A stretch of DNA of 44,378 nt from Sulfuricurvum sp. (GTDB taxonomy: Bacteria; Campylobacterota; Campylobacteria; Campylobacterales; Sulfurimonadaceae). This document shows positions 18,333 to 27,947 of this stretch, piece after piece. Made by a program: the position numbers and the translations under genes. The notes below the pieces were generated by a model, which worked only from the letters and a program-made list of their open reading frames with translations, had not been told where the DNA came from and did no database searches. Location: positions 1-44,378 of the forward strand of contig NZ_JAQTYM010000014.1 in the NCBI RefSeq assembly GCF_028688295.1. The letters are read 5' to 3'. Each line of letters opens with the position of its first letter. Positions within the stretch are counted from its first letter, which is position 1.

Positions 18333-20435
18333 TTATAACCCTTGTTGAGTAGTAAGTTTGTAGTAATAGCCTTGTAATCGCATCAGCTCTTCATGGCTTC
18401 CCCGTTCTACGATGTGCCCTTTGTCCATTACGATGATGATGTCGCAATCTTTGACGGTACTAAGTCGGTGAGCGACGATGAACATGGTACGTCCTGTTTT
18501 AATGGTGTTTAGGTTGTTTTGAATAATACGTTCGGATTCATAGTCCAGTGCCGAGGTCGCTTCGTCAAATATGAGGATGCGGGGGTTGGTGATAAGGGCG
18601 CGGGCGATAGCGATTCTCTGACGCTGACCGCCGGAGAGTGCGGCACCACGTTCACCTACTTGGGTATCGTACCCCTCGGAGAGCTCGGCGATAAATTCAT
18701 CGGCTCCCGCCATACGCGAAGCCGCGATGATATGCTCCATCGGTGCATCGGGACGACTTAGGGCAATGTTCTCTTTGATTGTTCCGCTAAAGAGGTAGTT
18801 CTCTTGGAGTACTACGCCGATATTGTTACGGAGCCATTTGGGGTTCATGTGGCGGATGTCTACTCCATCGATGTAGATCGTTCCGCTGCTAGGGATATAG
18901 AGACGCTGGATGAGTTTGGTGATGGTACTCTTACCGCTGCCGCTTCGCCCGACTAGCCCTACACTGCTTCCCATAGGGATTTCGGCACTGATACCGTTGA
19001 GTACGGCAGGAGAATCGGGAGCGTAGGAGAAGACGATATTATCGAAATTCACACTCCCATCGATTTTAGGGAGAGTGATCGCTTTGTCATTAGTCTGCTC
19101 TGTAGGGGTGTTGAGGATGTCACCTAACCTATCGACAGAGAGAAGCGTTTGTTGAAACTCGTTCCATAGGTTCACCAGTCGCAACACGGGTCCGGTAAAT
19201 TGTCCCGCGAACATCTGAAACGCGATGAGCTGTCCGACACTGAGTTTACCCTCCAGTACCAACGTTACCCCCATATAGAGCATCGCTATCGTCATGAGCT
19301 TCTGTAACGCTCCGCTCACCCCTCCGAGGATGTTCGAGAGGTTGGAGAGCTGAAATCCTGAGTTGACGTAGCGAGCGAGGTAATCTTCCCACTTGCGCTG
19401 CATCGAACCCTCCAGTGCGAGAGATTTGACTGTTTGCACTCCGGTCACCGCTTCGACAAGATAGGCGTTGCTTTGCGCCCCCATCTGAAACTTCTCTTCC
19501 AGCCGTCGGCGAAGCTCAGGGGTGATAATGAGATAGAGGATGGCGATAACGGTAACGAATCCCAACACGATGAGGGTAAGTTTGACACTGTAGAGGAGCA
19601 TCACCGCGACAAAGACGACGGAGAAGAGAACATCGAGGATAAGAGTGACCGATTTGTTGGCGATGAACTCCCTTATCTGATCGAGTTCACGGACACGGGC
19701 GATGATATTCCCTACTTTACGCTTCTCGAAATAGACAAACGGCAATGCGAGGAGATGATGAAACAGTTTTGCTCCCAGTTTGGCATCGATTTTGGAAGTA
19801 GTATGGGCAAAGATGTAGCTGCGTATCAGATTAAGGATCAGCTCGAACACCGCTACGGCGATAAAGGCAATCGCGAGAACATCGAGGGTGCTCATAGAGC
19901 GGTGTACGAGAACCTTATCAAGTATCACCTGAGTAAAGAGCGGTGCGACGAGTCCGAATAGCTGGAGGACGAATGAGGCGATCAACACCTCCGCCATCAC
20001 CTTTTTATATTTCATGATCGCTCGAAAAAACCACCCGAATCCGAAACGGGCATCCTGACTTAATATGCGGTGCTTGAGGACAATGCTTTTACCCGAACTC
20101 TGAGCGGCACAATCCTCATAGGAGATAATATAAGGCTCTTTACGGGTGATGTCGAATACCAAAAGCTCTTGTTTCTCGCTATTGGCTTGGATAATGCTCA
20201 TATAGCTGCCATCCATCTTTTGGACGATGATCGGCATGGGGTAAGACTCGATGAGCTTTTCAATGGAGAGCTTTTTAATCCCCGCACGGAATCCCTGCGA
20301 CGTTGCGATACGGGTCAGCTCTTCGATGGAAGGTTCATGCTCGCTTAGGGCGTACTCTTTGATGATGACGCGGGTATCGATGGCGATGCGGTTGAGTTTA
20401 CCTGCAACTTCGAGGGCGGTTAGCGCGGAGTGCAT
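18333..20435 (-). CDS. T1SS ABC transporter, HlyB type with C39-like domain
   Basis: A 700-aa inner membrane ATPase. Residues 1-130 form a C39-peptidase-like domain; the expected catalytic Cys is absent from the N-terminal helix (SALTALEVAGKLNRIAID), so it is a degenerate CLD that should bind unfolded RTX substrate rather than cleave a leader. A six-helix membrane region occupies about 145-430. The nucleotide-binding domain has Walker A GRSGSGKST (496-504), signature LSGGQRQR (600-607), Walker B ILIFDEATSALD and the H-loop VAHRLS. Length is typical for HlyB/LapB-type exporters. An SD-like GAGGGG precedes the ATG. Likely substrates are the three RTX or calcium-module proteins in this block. 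Confidence 0.97.
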   Translation of the reverse strand: MHSALTALEVAGKLNRIAIDTRVIIKEYALSEHEPSIEELTRIATSQGFRAGIKKLSIEKLIESYPMPIIVQKMDGSYMSIIQANSEKQELLVFDITRKEPYIISYEDCAAQSSGKSIVLKHRILSQDARFGFGWFFRAIMKYKKVMAEVLIASFVLQLFGLVAPLFTQVILDKVLVHRSMSTLDVLAIAFIAVAVFELILNLIRSYIFAHTTSKIDAKLGAKLFHHLLALPFVYFEKRKVGNIIARVRELDQIREFIANKSVTLILDVLFSVVFVAVMLLYSVKLTLIVLGFVTVIAILYLIITPELRRRLEEKFQMGAQSNAYLVEAVTGVQTVKSLALEGSMQRKWEDYLARYVNSGFQLSNLSNILGGVSGALQKLMTIAMLYMGVTLVLEGKLSVGQLIAFQMFAGQFTGPVLRLVNLWNEFQQTLLSVDRLGDILNTPTEQTNDKAITLPKIDGSVNFDNIVFSYAPDSPAVLNGISAEIPMGSSVGLVGRSGSGKSTITKLIQRLYIPSSGTIYIDGVDIRHMNPKWLRNNIGVVLQENYLFSGTIKENIALSRPDAPMEHIIAASRMAGADEFIAELSEGYDTQVGERGAALSGGQRQRIAIARALITNPRILIFDEATSALDYESERIIQNNLNTIKTGRTMFIVAHRLSTVKDCDIIIVMDKGHIVERGSHEELMRLQGYYYKLTTQQGL

Positions 20436-20466
20436 GCCATACCCCTCACATTAAGGGATACGTATA

Positions 20467-23400
20467 TCATTTATGCCATGCTCCCGCGACGATGTTCATT
20501 AGATCTTGATTGGCTTTGACCGTATCGATAGAGTCGATAGCGATATCATGGGACGATGCATAGGCATTCATCGATTGAATAATGACGTTAATATCATTAG
20601 ATGTCAGATAATTGCCGTCGCTAAGCGCAAATTTTTCAATGGCATTATTAGTAGTGGATTGATTAGCAATGGTTACTACATCACCACTTCCATAAGAAAG
20701 CAATAAATTCGCTCCTGATTGGAATAGAGAAACCGATGATTTAGTAATTCCTGTACCAAATTTAACCGTATCAATACCTGCATTGAGCGTACCATTCGTA
20801 TCGTTTATCGTATCTAATCTATTGCCGGAATTAAAAATATAGGTATCATTCCCAGCACCTCCGTTTAGAGAATCATTACCTTTATCCCCATAAAGTGTAT
20901 TACTTAAGCTATTACCATAAAGCGTATCGTTATATTGGCTTCCGTAAAGATTTTCAAAATTAATAATAGTATCAAGTCCTGAACCAATGGTGTTTTGTGA
21001 AGCGGTGATACTAAGATCAACATTCACCCCAGCTGTCGAATAAGCATACGATACTGTATCCGCTCCACTACCTCCGTCTAAAATATTATTTCCGCTATTC
21101 GTATAAATAACATTGTTTAGCGTATTTCCAGTCCCATTAATAGCGCCATTTCCATTTAGTCTCAAATTTTCAATATAACTACCTAATGTATAGCTGACCG
21201 TTGATACTACTGTATCAGACCCACCAGCATTTGTTGTATCTGTATAACTTACTGTTTCAAAAGCCTGATCCCCAATATTATCAATATAATAAGCATCATT
21301 GCCACCGCCTCCAAACATTATGTCGGCACCGATGCCACCAATTATTGAGTTCGCGAAACTGTTTCCAATCAGAGTATCATCATAATTACTTCCAATCAGG
21401 TTTTCAAAATTAAGAATAGTATCAAGTCCTGAGCCAATGGTGTTTTGCGAAGCGGTGATACCAATGTTAGCATTAACCCCAGCTGTTGCATAAGCATACG
21501 ATAATGTATCCGTTCCGTTAGCTCCATCGAGAATATTGTTTCCATTATTAGCATAAATAGTATTATTCAGCTCATTTCCCATTCCATTATTATTTGCAGT
21601 TCCGGTTAATTGGAGATTTTCAATATTAGCTCCTAATACATAACTAATCGAAGCATTTACACGATCACTCCCCTCGTTCAAGTTTTCGATAACATTATCT
21701 CCAGTGTTTTCAACGATATATGTATCATTGCCAGCACCGCCACTCATTGTATCAGTTCCTGATTTACCGTCTAATGTATTATTAGTACTATTTCCAATCA
21801 AAGTGTTGTTGAGTGTGTTCCCATAACCATTAATTACTCCGGTTCCCATGAGCGTGAGATTTTCAATATTTACACCCAATGTAAATGTTACACTAGATTG
21901 TACGGTATCCATTCCTTCATTCAGATGTTCAACAACACTATCTTCGATAGAGTCAATGATATATGTATCATCACCTAATCCACCATACATTTTACTGCTT
22001 CCGGATATGGTATCGTTTCCAACTGTCCCTATTGTCCACGTATTTAAAACATAATTTGTCCCGTCAGAGAGTTTAATATTTTCGATACTATTATTGGCGT
22101 TGTACCAGTCCTTAATCGTAATCTTGTCACTCGCGGAATATTGGATGATCAGATTATTCCCGCTCGCATAAAAGGATAGATCATTCGCACTAATCCCCTC
22201 CCCGAATTGAATGGTATCGTTTCCGGCGTTGTAATAGTTATTACTATTGTAATAACCGAAATAATCATAGTCGTAAACCGTATCGACGCCATCTCCTATA
22301 TTGAACACATAGATATCGTTTCCGGCACTGCCTTTTAGTGTATCATCCCCTTTACCGCCGATCAAGGTATCTGCATACGCAGCATCGTCATAGTAGTACC
22401 CATCGTCATCAGCAATGATGGTATCGTTTCCTTCGCCACCATCAAGAACATCCGTCCCGCTATTCCCGTACAATACGTCATCACCCGTCTGTCCGTAAAC
22501 GGTATCATCGCCTCCACCAGCATTGATCGTGTCGTTGCCCTCTCCGCCATCAAGTATATCAACTCCGCTTCCACTGGTAATTGTATCATTACCGATACCG
22601 CCGGATACTGTGTTCGTACTGTCACCAGCATTAATTATATCATCGCCTTCTCCACCGCTAATCGTATCATTACCCGATCCCGTTGTGATCTGATCGTTTC
22701 CTCCTTGAGCGTCAACGATATACTGCTGTCCAGTAGCCTGAATAAATACATCTGCATTATCACTGGTCAGTACTGTGATTTTTGGTATTGTTACCATCGT
22801 CCCGTCAGAGAGTTTAATATTTTCGATACTATTATTGGCGTTGTACCAGTCCTTAATCGTAATCTTGTCACTCGCGGAATATTGGATGATCAGATTATTC
22901 CCGCTCGCATAAAAGGATAGATCATTCGCACTAATCCCCTCCCCGAATTGAATGGTATCGTTTCCGGCGTTGTAATAGTTATTACTATTGTAATAACCGA
23001 AATAATCATAGTCGTAAACCGTATCGACGCCATCTCCTATATTGAACACATAGATATCGTTTCCGGCACTGCCTTTTAGTGTATCATCCCCTTTACCGCC
23101 GATCAAGGTATCTGCATACGCAGCATCGTCATAGTAGTACCCATCGTCATCAGCAATGATGGTATCGTTTCCTTCGCCACCATCAAGAACATCCGTCCCG
23201 CTATTCCCGTACAATACGTCATCACCCGTCTGTCCGTAAACGGTATCATCGCCTCCACCAGCATTGATCGTGTCGTTGCCACTTAAACCTAATACGATGT
23301 CATCTCTTGCACCTGTTGTCAAAATATCGTTAGTATCCATTCCTATTTGATAAGATGACCCAATTACCGTATTAATAAGTTGTTGCTCACTTGCAGTGAC

Positions 23401-25263
23401 GGAAATTTCTTCATTCTCCAAGCTCTTAAACCATGTATCCAGCATGACAGTTGCGGTTGGATCTATTGCAGCTAGATTACTACTCATATATTTATTTAAT
23501 TCTGCACAATCAATTATTATATTAATTATATTTGTATTTTTTCGCTCATCAAGCAATGCAATAACACCGCTAATATCAATACCGATACCATATTCTGTAA
23601 TAGTCAAATTAATTGCATCCATATACCCGCTAAGACGTGTCTGCAATACTAACCCGTCATAAACCGATTGTTTGAGTGCCGCGTAGCTCTGATCTAAAAA
23701 GCTTACTTGTGCCGCAGATAATCCAACAAACACTCGTGGATCAAATGATAAAAATGCACCACTGCCGCTACTATCTCCAGAATCTTTTACCGTCATACTT
23801 ATCGTACCGGTTCCACCCGTAGCTTTATCATCTTCAATTCTGACGAAGGTTTCAGCATTGAAACGCTCTAAGATACTAATAATTCTCGTGATACGGGCCT
23901 GTTCGGCTAGCAAGTATTGGTACCGGGACTGTTCCTCTTCAGTATAGATAACGAGGTGAACCCCCTCCTCGCCGTTTGATGCAGAATCGACATTCATTTT
24001 ATAGTAGAGATTAAAATCCTCACTGCTCTGTGTTGGAACATACACTAATACATCATGATTACTCGCCGCCAGTTGCACACTCGTCGCCATACTCGACGTC
24101 TCTGCCCACTGAGACAGTAGCGTATCGATCTTCGCCATCATTTGATCATGAGTTTCATAAGTACTCATCGATTGCAGAGTAGTGGTTATACCGGCTGAAA
24201 GAGTCGAAGCTTCACGCAGGTCACGCACCATCCCGCTCCCCTGCATATCGGGCAGAGCCAATGCGGTGTCAGTCAGTGGAAGTGGATCGGTAAATTCACG
24301 ATAAAAAGAGTTTTGATCGAAGTTGAGATTACCTGCTTCGCCTGTTGTGCCGTCAGTTTTCGTATAGTTACCTGTAGCGTTCTGGGTATTACCGTTTGTT
24401 GCGGTATTGGTTGCGGTGGAGGTTAGGTTGATAGAGGCTATTCCCAATTCGGTGAGGGTATGGAGTTCTGTGGTTTGGGATATTCCATCGCTATTGGTAT
24501 CTTGCCATACTCTCACATTGGTATAGTTTGCATCATCTGCGTCAAAAGTTCCGTCATGGTCAGTGTCTTCCGCACTCAGAGCACTAAACCCATCAGACGC
24601 TTTTGCACCGTTTACACTCGTTTGATCTCCGAAGAGTTCTCCGCCGTTATCGATTACGCCGTTACCATTACGATCCAGTACGACAAACCCATCATCTCCT
24701 GCAATCCATCCCGTACCCGTTTTTACTCCATCTCCGTCATAGTCGAATACCACATGGGTCGTAGCGTTGACACCCAATGTTTCGATACCGTCTCCGTCGA
24801 GGTCTAGGACGAGGGGATCGATGCGGGGGGCAATCCAGTTTTTACCACGCTTATAATTATCATTCACATCAGGATTGATAGGAAAAGGAGGATTATTTTT
24901 ATGTGAATCGAAAGGAAAAAGAAACCCTTTATCTCTTAATGCTTGTTTTTCTGCTTCAGACATAGTGTCATATTGTTTTTGAAAGCTATCGTAAATTGCT
25001 TTGCCTAAATCTTCACCATAATTACCACCATAATAATCACCTGCGACAAATCCTGCTGCTGCACCTGCAACAGGTTCATCCAATACTGCACCATATACTC
25101 CACCTATAGTTAATCCTAAAAAACCACCAATTCCACCTCCAAGTAAATTACCTATTAAACCAGCCGATTCTCTACCTTGATCATCTGTTGCTACTAACTT
25201 ATACGAGTTATAACCCATTTGCCCATCTTTGTACGTCTTCACTACAACTGTTATTACTCCCAT
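20467..25263 (-). CDS. RTX protein with N-terminal glycine zipper and EF-hand module, 1598 aa
   Basis: Residues 35-83 are a glycine-zipper-like hydrophobic region (GNLLGGGIGGFLGLTIGG, then AGAAAGFVAGDYYGG), the type of segment that inserts in membranes. The EF-hand-like module spans about 150-290 (DLDGDG, DYDGDG, DRNGNG, DTDHDG, DTNSDG), followed by an LPDMQGSGMVRDLREA motif and a mainly helical region to about 655. From about 660 to 1540 are canonical RTX nonapeptides, haemolysin-related W[FY].. units and long N-rich beta repeats (GNTLNNTLIGN). The C-terminus LMNIVAGAWHK is uncleaved-signal-like. The gene lies directly upstream of the ABC transporter, as expected for its dedicated substrate. 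Glycine-zipper T1SS substrates of Caulobacter (Cdz) kill on contact; that parallel is by segment type only. It contains a perfect 482-bp internal duplication. Confidence 0.92.
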   Translation of the reverse strand: MGVITVVVKTYKDGQMGYNSYKLVATDDQGRESAGLIGNLLGGGIGGFLGLTIGGVYGAVLDEPVAGAAAGFVAGDYYGGNYGEDLGKAIYDSFQKQYDTMSEAEKQALRDKGFLFPFDSHKNNPPFPINPDVNDNYKRGKNWIAPRIDPLVLDLDGDGIETLGVNATTHVVFDYDGDGVKTGTGWIAGDDGFVVLDRNGNGVIDNGGELFGDQTSVNGAKASDGFSALSAEDTDHDGTFDADDANYTNVRVWQDTNSDGISQTTELHTLTELGIASINLTSTATNTATNGNTQNATGNYTKTDGTTGEAGNLNFDQNSFYREFTDPLPLTDTALALPDMQGSGMVRDLREASTLSAGITTTLQSMSTYETHDQMMAKIDTLLSQWAETSSMATSVQLAASNHDVLVYVPTQSSEDFNLYYKMNVDSASNGEEGVHLVIYTEEEQSRYQYLLAEQARITRIISILERFNAETFVRIEDDKATGGTGTISMTVKDSGDSSGSGAFLSFDPRVFVGLSAAQVSFLDQSYAALKQSVYDGLVLQTRLSGYMDAINLTITEYGIGIDISGVIALLDERKNTNIINIIIDCAELNKYMSSNLAAIDPTATVMLDTWFKSLENEEISVTASEQQLINTVIGSSYQIGMDTNDILTTGARDDIVLGLSGNDTINAGGGDDTVYGQTGDDVLYGNSGTDVLDGGEGNDTIIADDDGYYYDDAAYADTLIGGKGDDTLKGSAGNDIYVFNIGDGVDTVYDYDYFGYYNSNNYYNAGNDTIQFGEGISANDLSFYASGNNLIIQYSASDKITIKDWYNANNSIENIKLSDGTMVTIPKITVLTSDNADVFIQATGQQYIVDAQGGNDQITTGSGNDTISGGEGDDIINAGDSTNTVSGGIGNDTITSGSGVDILDGGEGNDTINAGGGDDTVYGQTGDDVLYGNSGTDVLDGGEGNDTIIADDDGYYYDDAAYADTLIGGKGDDTLKGSAGNDIYVFNIGDGVDTVYDYDYFGYYNSNNYYNAGNDTIQFGEGISANDLSFYASGNNLIIQYSASDKITIKDWYNANNSIENIKLSDGTNYVLNTWTIGTVGNDTISGSSKMYGGLGDDTYIIDSIEDSVVEHLNEGMDTVQSSVTFTLGVNIENLTLMGTGVINGYGNTLNNTLIGNSTNNTLDGKSGTDTMSGGAGNDTYIVENTGDNVIENLNEGSDRVNASISYVLGANIENLQLTGTANNNGMGNELNNTIYANNGNNILDGANGTDTLSYAYATAGVNANIGITASQNTIGSGLDTILNFENLIGSNYDDTLIGNSFANSIIGGIGADIMFGGGGNDAYYIDNIGDQAFETVSYTDTTNAGGSDTVVSTVSYTLGSYIENLRLNGNGAINGTGNTLNNVIYTNSGNNILDGGSGADTVSYAYSTAGVNVDLSITASQNTIGSGLDTIINFENLYGSQYNDTLYGNSLSNTLYGDKGNDSLNGGAGNDTYIFNSGNRLDTINDTNGTLNAGIDTVKFGTGITKSSVSLFQSGANLLLSYGSGDVVTIANQSTTNNAIEKFALSDGNYLTSNDINVIIQSMNAYASSHDIAIDSIDTVKANQDLMNIVAGAWHK
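22058..22539 (-). repeat. 482-bp perfect direct repeat inside RTX gene, copy A
   Basis: Compared base by base by eye with 22799-23280: no difference seen over 482 bases. The offset is 741 bp (247 codons), so the duplication is in frame and adds a whole RTX plus haemolysin-related block. The two copies diverge immediately at both ends. Confidence 0.93.
22799..23280 (-). repeat. 482-bp perfect direct repeat inside RTX gene, copy B
   Basis: Partner of the copy at 22058-22539. Perfect identity including synonymous sites implies a very recent tandem duplication, continuing gene conversion, or an assembly effect. Confidence 0.93.
24166..24690 (-). repeat. Calcium-module DNA repeat, copy inside the 1598-aa RTX gene
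   Basis: Aligns at an offset of 1890 bp with 26056-26580. The core 24402-24654 (253 bp) is identical to 26292-26544; the flanks carry scattered substitutions. Homology stops abruptly near 24690, which is where the truncated gene loses the front of the module. Confidence 0.9.
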
Positions 25264-25296
25264 AGAAATCCCCCATTATTTGATTTTTTAGTACTA

Positions 25297-26010
25297 TTAC
25301 GCTTCATTTTTTATGTCCTCATGATTAATCTTTTTTACAATTGCCACGTTCATTAAAAGCCATACAGCAAAAGATTTTGATGTAAGATATGTTAATAACC
25401 AAATCCATAAGCTTAATCCAATTTTTGTCTGAATAATCAAATCGAGCAATCTCTGAGATTGATGCTCAGGGAAGAATAAAAACAAAACTGCGGCGTGAAA
25501 GCTGATATATGTCATAAAACATAAAAAAGCAAAAAGCAAAAAATATCCGCGAATAAACTGGGTACTTGAAGTATCAACCGTGTCGTATCTGATGTTTCGA
25601 TTTCGGAATAAAAATATCAAAATATACAATGGCAAAATCGTATAGGCAAACGATAGTTCAAATAGCACAATCTGCGGCATGGTATGATGGTGCGACATTT
25701 CTGTCATACTCGTAACATATGTACTCATAAAATCTATAAAAGTTTGACATCTCAGGCACGAAGCTATGAAGTTTTCATTGATTAAAACTGCTAATATAAC
25801 AAATATCGTTGCTGACAGAATGATGTCTAAATTCGTACTTTGTATAGGTAATGGACCGTTTCCTTGTTTAGGCATTACTAAAAACTCTTTAACATAATTC
25901 AAACTCATAGCTTTAAATGAGAAATATTTTTCTATTTCTTGCATAATCTTTTTTGGTACATAGAGTATCCACCCGAATAAAATATTCATTAGCCATTTTA
26001 AAAAGTTCAT
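25297..26010 (-). CDS. Polytopic inner membrane protein; candidate immunity protein
   Basis: A 237-aa protein with about four transmembrane segments (approximately 61-82, 112-135, 153-180 and 187-226), an amphipathic N-terminus and a CLRC pair at 85-88. The ATG abuts the stop of the truncated calcium-module gene (TAAATG), and an AGGAG lies 9-10 nt upstream within that gene's last codons. It ends 33 nt before the glycine-zipper RTX gene. Polytopic immunity proteins are usual for membrane-inserting toxins, so a role in protecting the producer from the adjacent glycine-zipper protein, or from the lost effector, is plausible. Yip1-like membrane proteins are another possible relationship. No diagnostic motif was found. 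Confidence 0.8.
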   Translation of the reverse strand: MNFLKWLMNILFGWILYVPKKIMQEIEKYFSFKAMSLNYVKEFLVMPKQGNGPLPIQSTNLDIILSATIFVILAVLINENFIASCLRCQTFIDFMSTYVTSMTEMSHHHTMPQIVLFELSFAYTILPLYILIFLFRNRNIRYDTVDTSSTQFIRGYFLLFAFLCFMTYISFHAAVLFLFFPEHQSQRLLDLIIQTKIGLSLWIWLLTYLTSKSFAVWLLMNVAIVKKINHEDIKNEA

Positions 26011-26658
26011 TTATGCCACTCTCCTTGTATTCTTGAAGTTCTGATTATTCACACTCATTGTTTGCAGTGCACTCGTCAATCCCGCCGAGAGGGTAGATGC
26101 CTCGCGCAGGTCACGCACCATCCCGCTCCCCTGCATATCAGGAAGAGCCAATACCGTATCGGTCAGTGGAAGAGGATCGGTAAACTCACTGTAAAAAGGG
26201 TTTTGGGAGAAGTTGAGATTACCTGCTTCATCTGTTGTGCCGTCTGTACGGGTATACGTACCTGTAGCGCTCTGGGTATTACCGTTTGTTACGGTATTGG
26301 TTGCGGTGGAGGTTAGGTTGATAGAGGCTATTCCCAATTCGGTGAGGGTATGGAGTTCTGTGGTTTGGGATATTCCATCGCTATTGGTATCTTGCCATAC
26401 TCTCACATTGGTATAGTTTGCATCATCTGCGTCAAAAGTTCCGTCATGGTCAGTGTCTTCCGCACTCAGAGCACTAAACCCATCAGACGCTTTTGCACCG
26501 TTTACACTCGTTTGATCTCCGAAGAGTTCTCCGCCGTTATCGATAGTGCCGTTACCGTTGCGATCCAGTACGACGAAACCGCACCCCAGGGTGGTCTCTC
26601 TTGCTTCGCAATTCACCTTCTCATTCCCTTTTATCCATCTCATTACTATTTTCTGCAT
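26011..26658 (-). CDS. Truncated EF-hand/calcium-module gene, 215 aa, effector remnant
   Basis: After 26 unrelated N-terminal residues, the protein joins the calcium module at GFVVLDRNGNG and carries the DRNGNG, DTDHDG, DADDAN and DTNSDG loops and the LPDMQGSGMVRDLREA motif, then stops after a short NTRRVA tail. It lacks the first part of the module (DLDGDG, DYDGDG), any N-terminal effector domain and all RTX repeats. The core is identical in DNA to the 1598-aa gene. The start overlaps the end of the TolC-like gene by 13 nt. It looks like the 3' end of an older effector gene fused to a new start after deletion or recombination; whether the product is exported is unknown. Confidence 0.75.
   Translation of the reverse strand: MQKIVMRWIKGNEKVNCEARETTLGCGFVVLDRNGNGTIDNGGELFGDQTSVNGAKASDGFSALSAEDTDHDGTFDADDANYTNVRVWQDTNSDGISQTTELHTLTELGIASINLTSTATNTVTNGNTQSATGTYTRTDGTTDEAGNLNFSQNPFYSEFTDPLPLTDTVLALPDMQGSGMVRDLREASTLSAGLTSALQTMSVNNQNFKNTRRVA
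26056..26580 (-). repeat. Calcium-module DNA repeat, copy inside the truncated gene
   Basis: Partner of 24166-24690, with 253 identical bases in the core. It provides about 0.5 kb of homology for recombination across the 237-aa membrane protein gene. Confidence 0.9.
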
Positions 26659-27947
26659 TGATCCACCCCCCTATGTTGTAATTTCAACGCTTCCGCTTCA
26701 TACGCGTGTTGTATCTTTTCCGATTCCAATGTCAATTCTCTCTCCAAGCTTTCCAGTTTTACACTCACTTCACTCACCGCGTCTGCTTCACCCTGTACTC
26801 TCAGTCTTTGGGTCATCGTGAGTTTGGAGGCGGTTTCGTTCAGCGCTTCGGTTTCGTTTTTAGTGAGCATGGATAGGCGGTTTAGTTTTTCATGTCGGGT
26901 GCGGGTTTCGTAATCGAACTCCCGCTTGGCAAGTTCGGACTCTTCGCGGATTCGGGAGAGTTCGAGTTTGAGCCGTTCGGATTCGCTATTGTATTTGAAC
27001 CCCTCGAACAGAGCCCATCGTAGACTCACCCCGGCGTTCCAACTGTTGGCACGGATATCCTCGAATCCGCGTGAAAAGTTATCCTGATCCGATCCATAGA
27101 GATAGTACGATGAATAGAGTGAGATAACAGGGAGTTGGCTGTGATTCAACATCGAGATTTCGGATTGTTTTTGGGCTATTTTTTCTTCATAGCTACGTGC
27201 TTGGGGAGTATGGAAAAAGGAGAAATCGGCTGGAGTTGCCGAATTCACTTCCAAAGGGAGGAGCTGCGTATCGGTACTGCTCAGATCGATATGGGATTTT
27301 TGCGAGAGGGCAATAATGTTCTCTTCGAACTCCATAGTAGAGCGCTCAATATCACGTTCCAAATCGATAAGACGGATCGCTTCATCCCCAACCGAGACGC
27401 GGGATTCTTTTCCGGCGGCATGAAGACGCTGTTTGAGATTGTAAAGTTCTTGACGTAGGGTGAGCATTCGGGATTTAAAACTTTTTTCACTTTGGGCTTT
27501 CTGGGCACGGCTATAGTGTTCGAGTAGTTCACGGTAGAGTTTCACTTCTTCGCTGCATTGCTCTAAACGTTTTACCGCAATCTCTTTCTCACCCACTTCG
27601 ATCTGTTTCATAGTGGTACCGAAATGATAGAGTTCATAGTTAAGACGCAGTGATACCGAATGCTCATACGGTACAGTAGAATTGATCGTCGCATCTCCAA
27701 CTGAAATACTCCCCGATACCGAGGGATCGAGGTTGTGGTTATACTCGCCGCTGTAACCAAGGGAAAGCTGAGGATAGAGGGTTGAATAGATGCTATCTAA
27801 ACGGGCTTCTTCGATTTTTACATCGATGAAACGAAGGGTTAAACGCTGTGAGTGATCCAAAGCGCTTTGTTTGATTTCGGAAAACGTGATCTCACGGGCA
27901 CATAACAAACTTAGGGTACTAAAGAGGAGGATTACAGGTAGTTTCAT
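26646..27947 (-). CDS. TolC-family outer membrane efflux/secretion protein of the T1SS
   Basis: About 433 aa from the ATG at 27947, which gives a clean Sec signal peptide (MKLPVILLFSTLSLLCA); an in-frame ATG at 27959 is also possible and neither has a good SD. The mature part is helical with OEP-family features: QSALDHSQRLTLRFID near the start, SLRLNYELYHFG and, late in the protein, NAGVSLRWALFEGFKYNSESERLKLEL, the repeated outer-membrane beta-strand segments. It would supply the outer membrane channel for the ABC/HlyD pair. It is the first gene of the secretion block; the 360-bp region upstream probably holds the promoter. Confidence 0.93.
   Translation of the reverse strand: MKLPVILLFSTLSLLCAREITFSEIKQSALDHSQRLTLRFIDVKIEEARLDSIYSTLYPQLSLGYSGEYNHNLDPSVSGSISVGDATINSTVPYEHSVSLRLNYELYHFGTTMKQIEVGEKEIAVKRLEQCSEEVKLYRELLEHYSRAQKAQSEKSFKSRMLTLRQELYNLKQRLHAAGKESRVSVGDEAIRLIDLERDIERSTMEFEENIIALSQKSHIDLSSTDTQLLPLEVNSATPADFSFFHTPQARSYEEKIAQKQSEISMLNHSQLPVISLYSSYYLYGSDQDNFSRGFEDIRANSWNAGVSLRWALFEGFKYNSESERLKLELSRIREESELAKREFDYETRTRHEKLNRLSMLTKNETEALNETASKLTMTQRLRVQGEADAVSEVSVKLESLERELTLESEKIQHAYEAEALKLQHRGVDQCRK

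Noticed and set aside
17122-20348. Plus-strand frames of up to 175 codons opposite hlyD and the ABC transporter
   Set aside because: Complementary to well-identified conserved genes; acidic low-complexity translations without features.
18333-20435. Bacteriocin-type exporter with leader peptidase activity
   Set aside because: The N-terminal C39-like domain lacks the catalytic Cys, and the substrates have no double-glycine leader.
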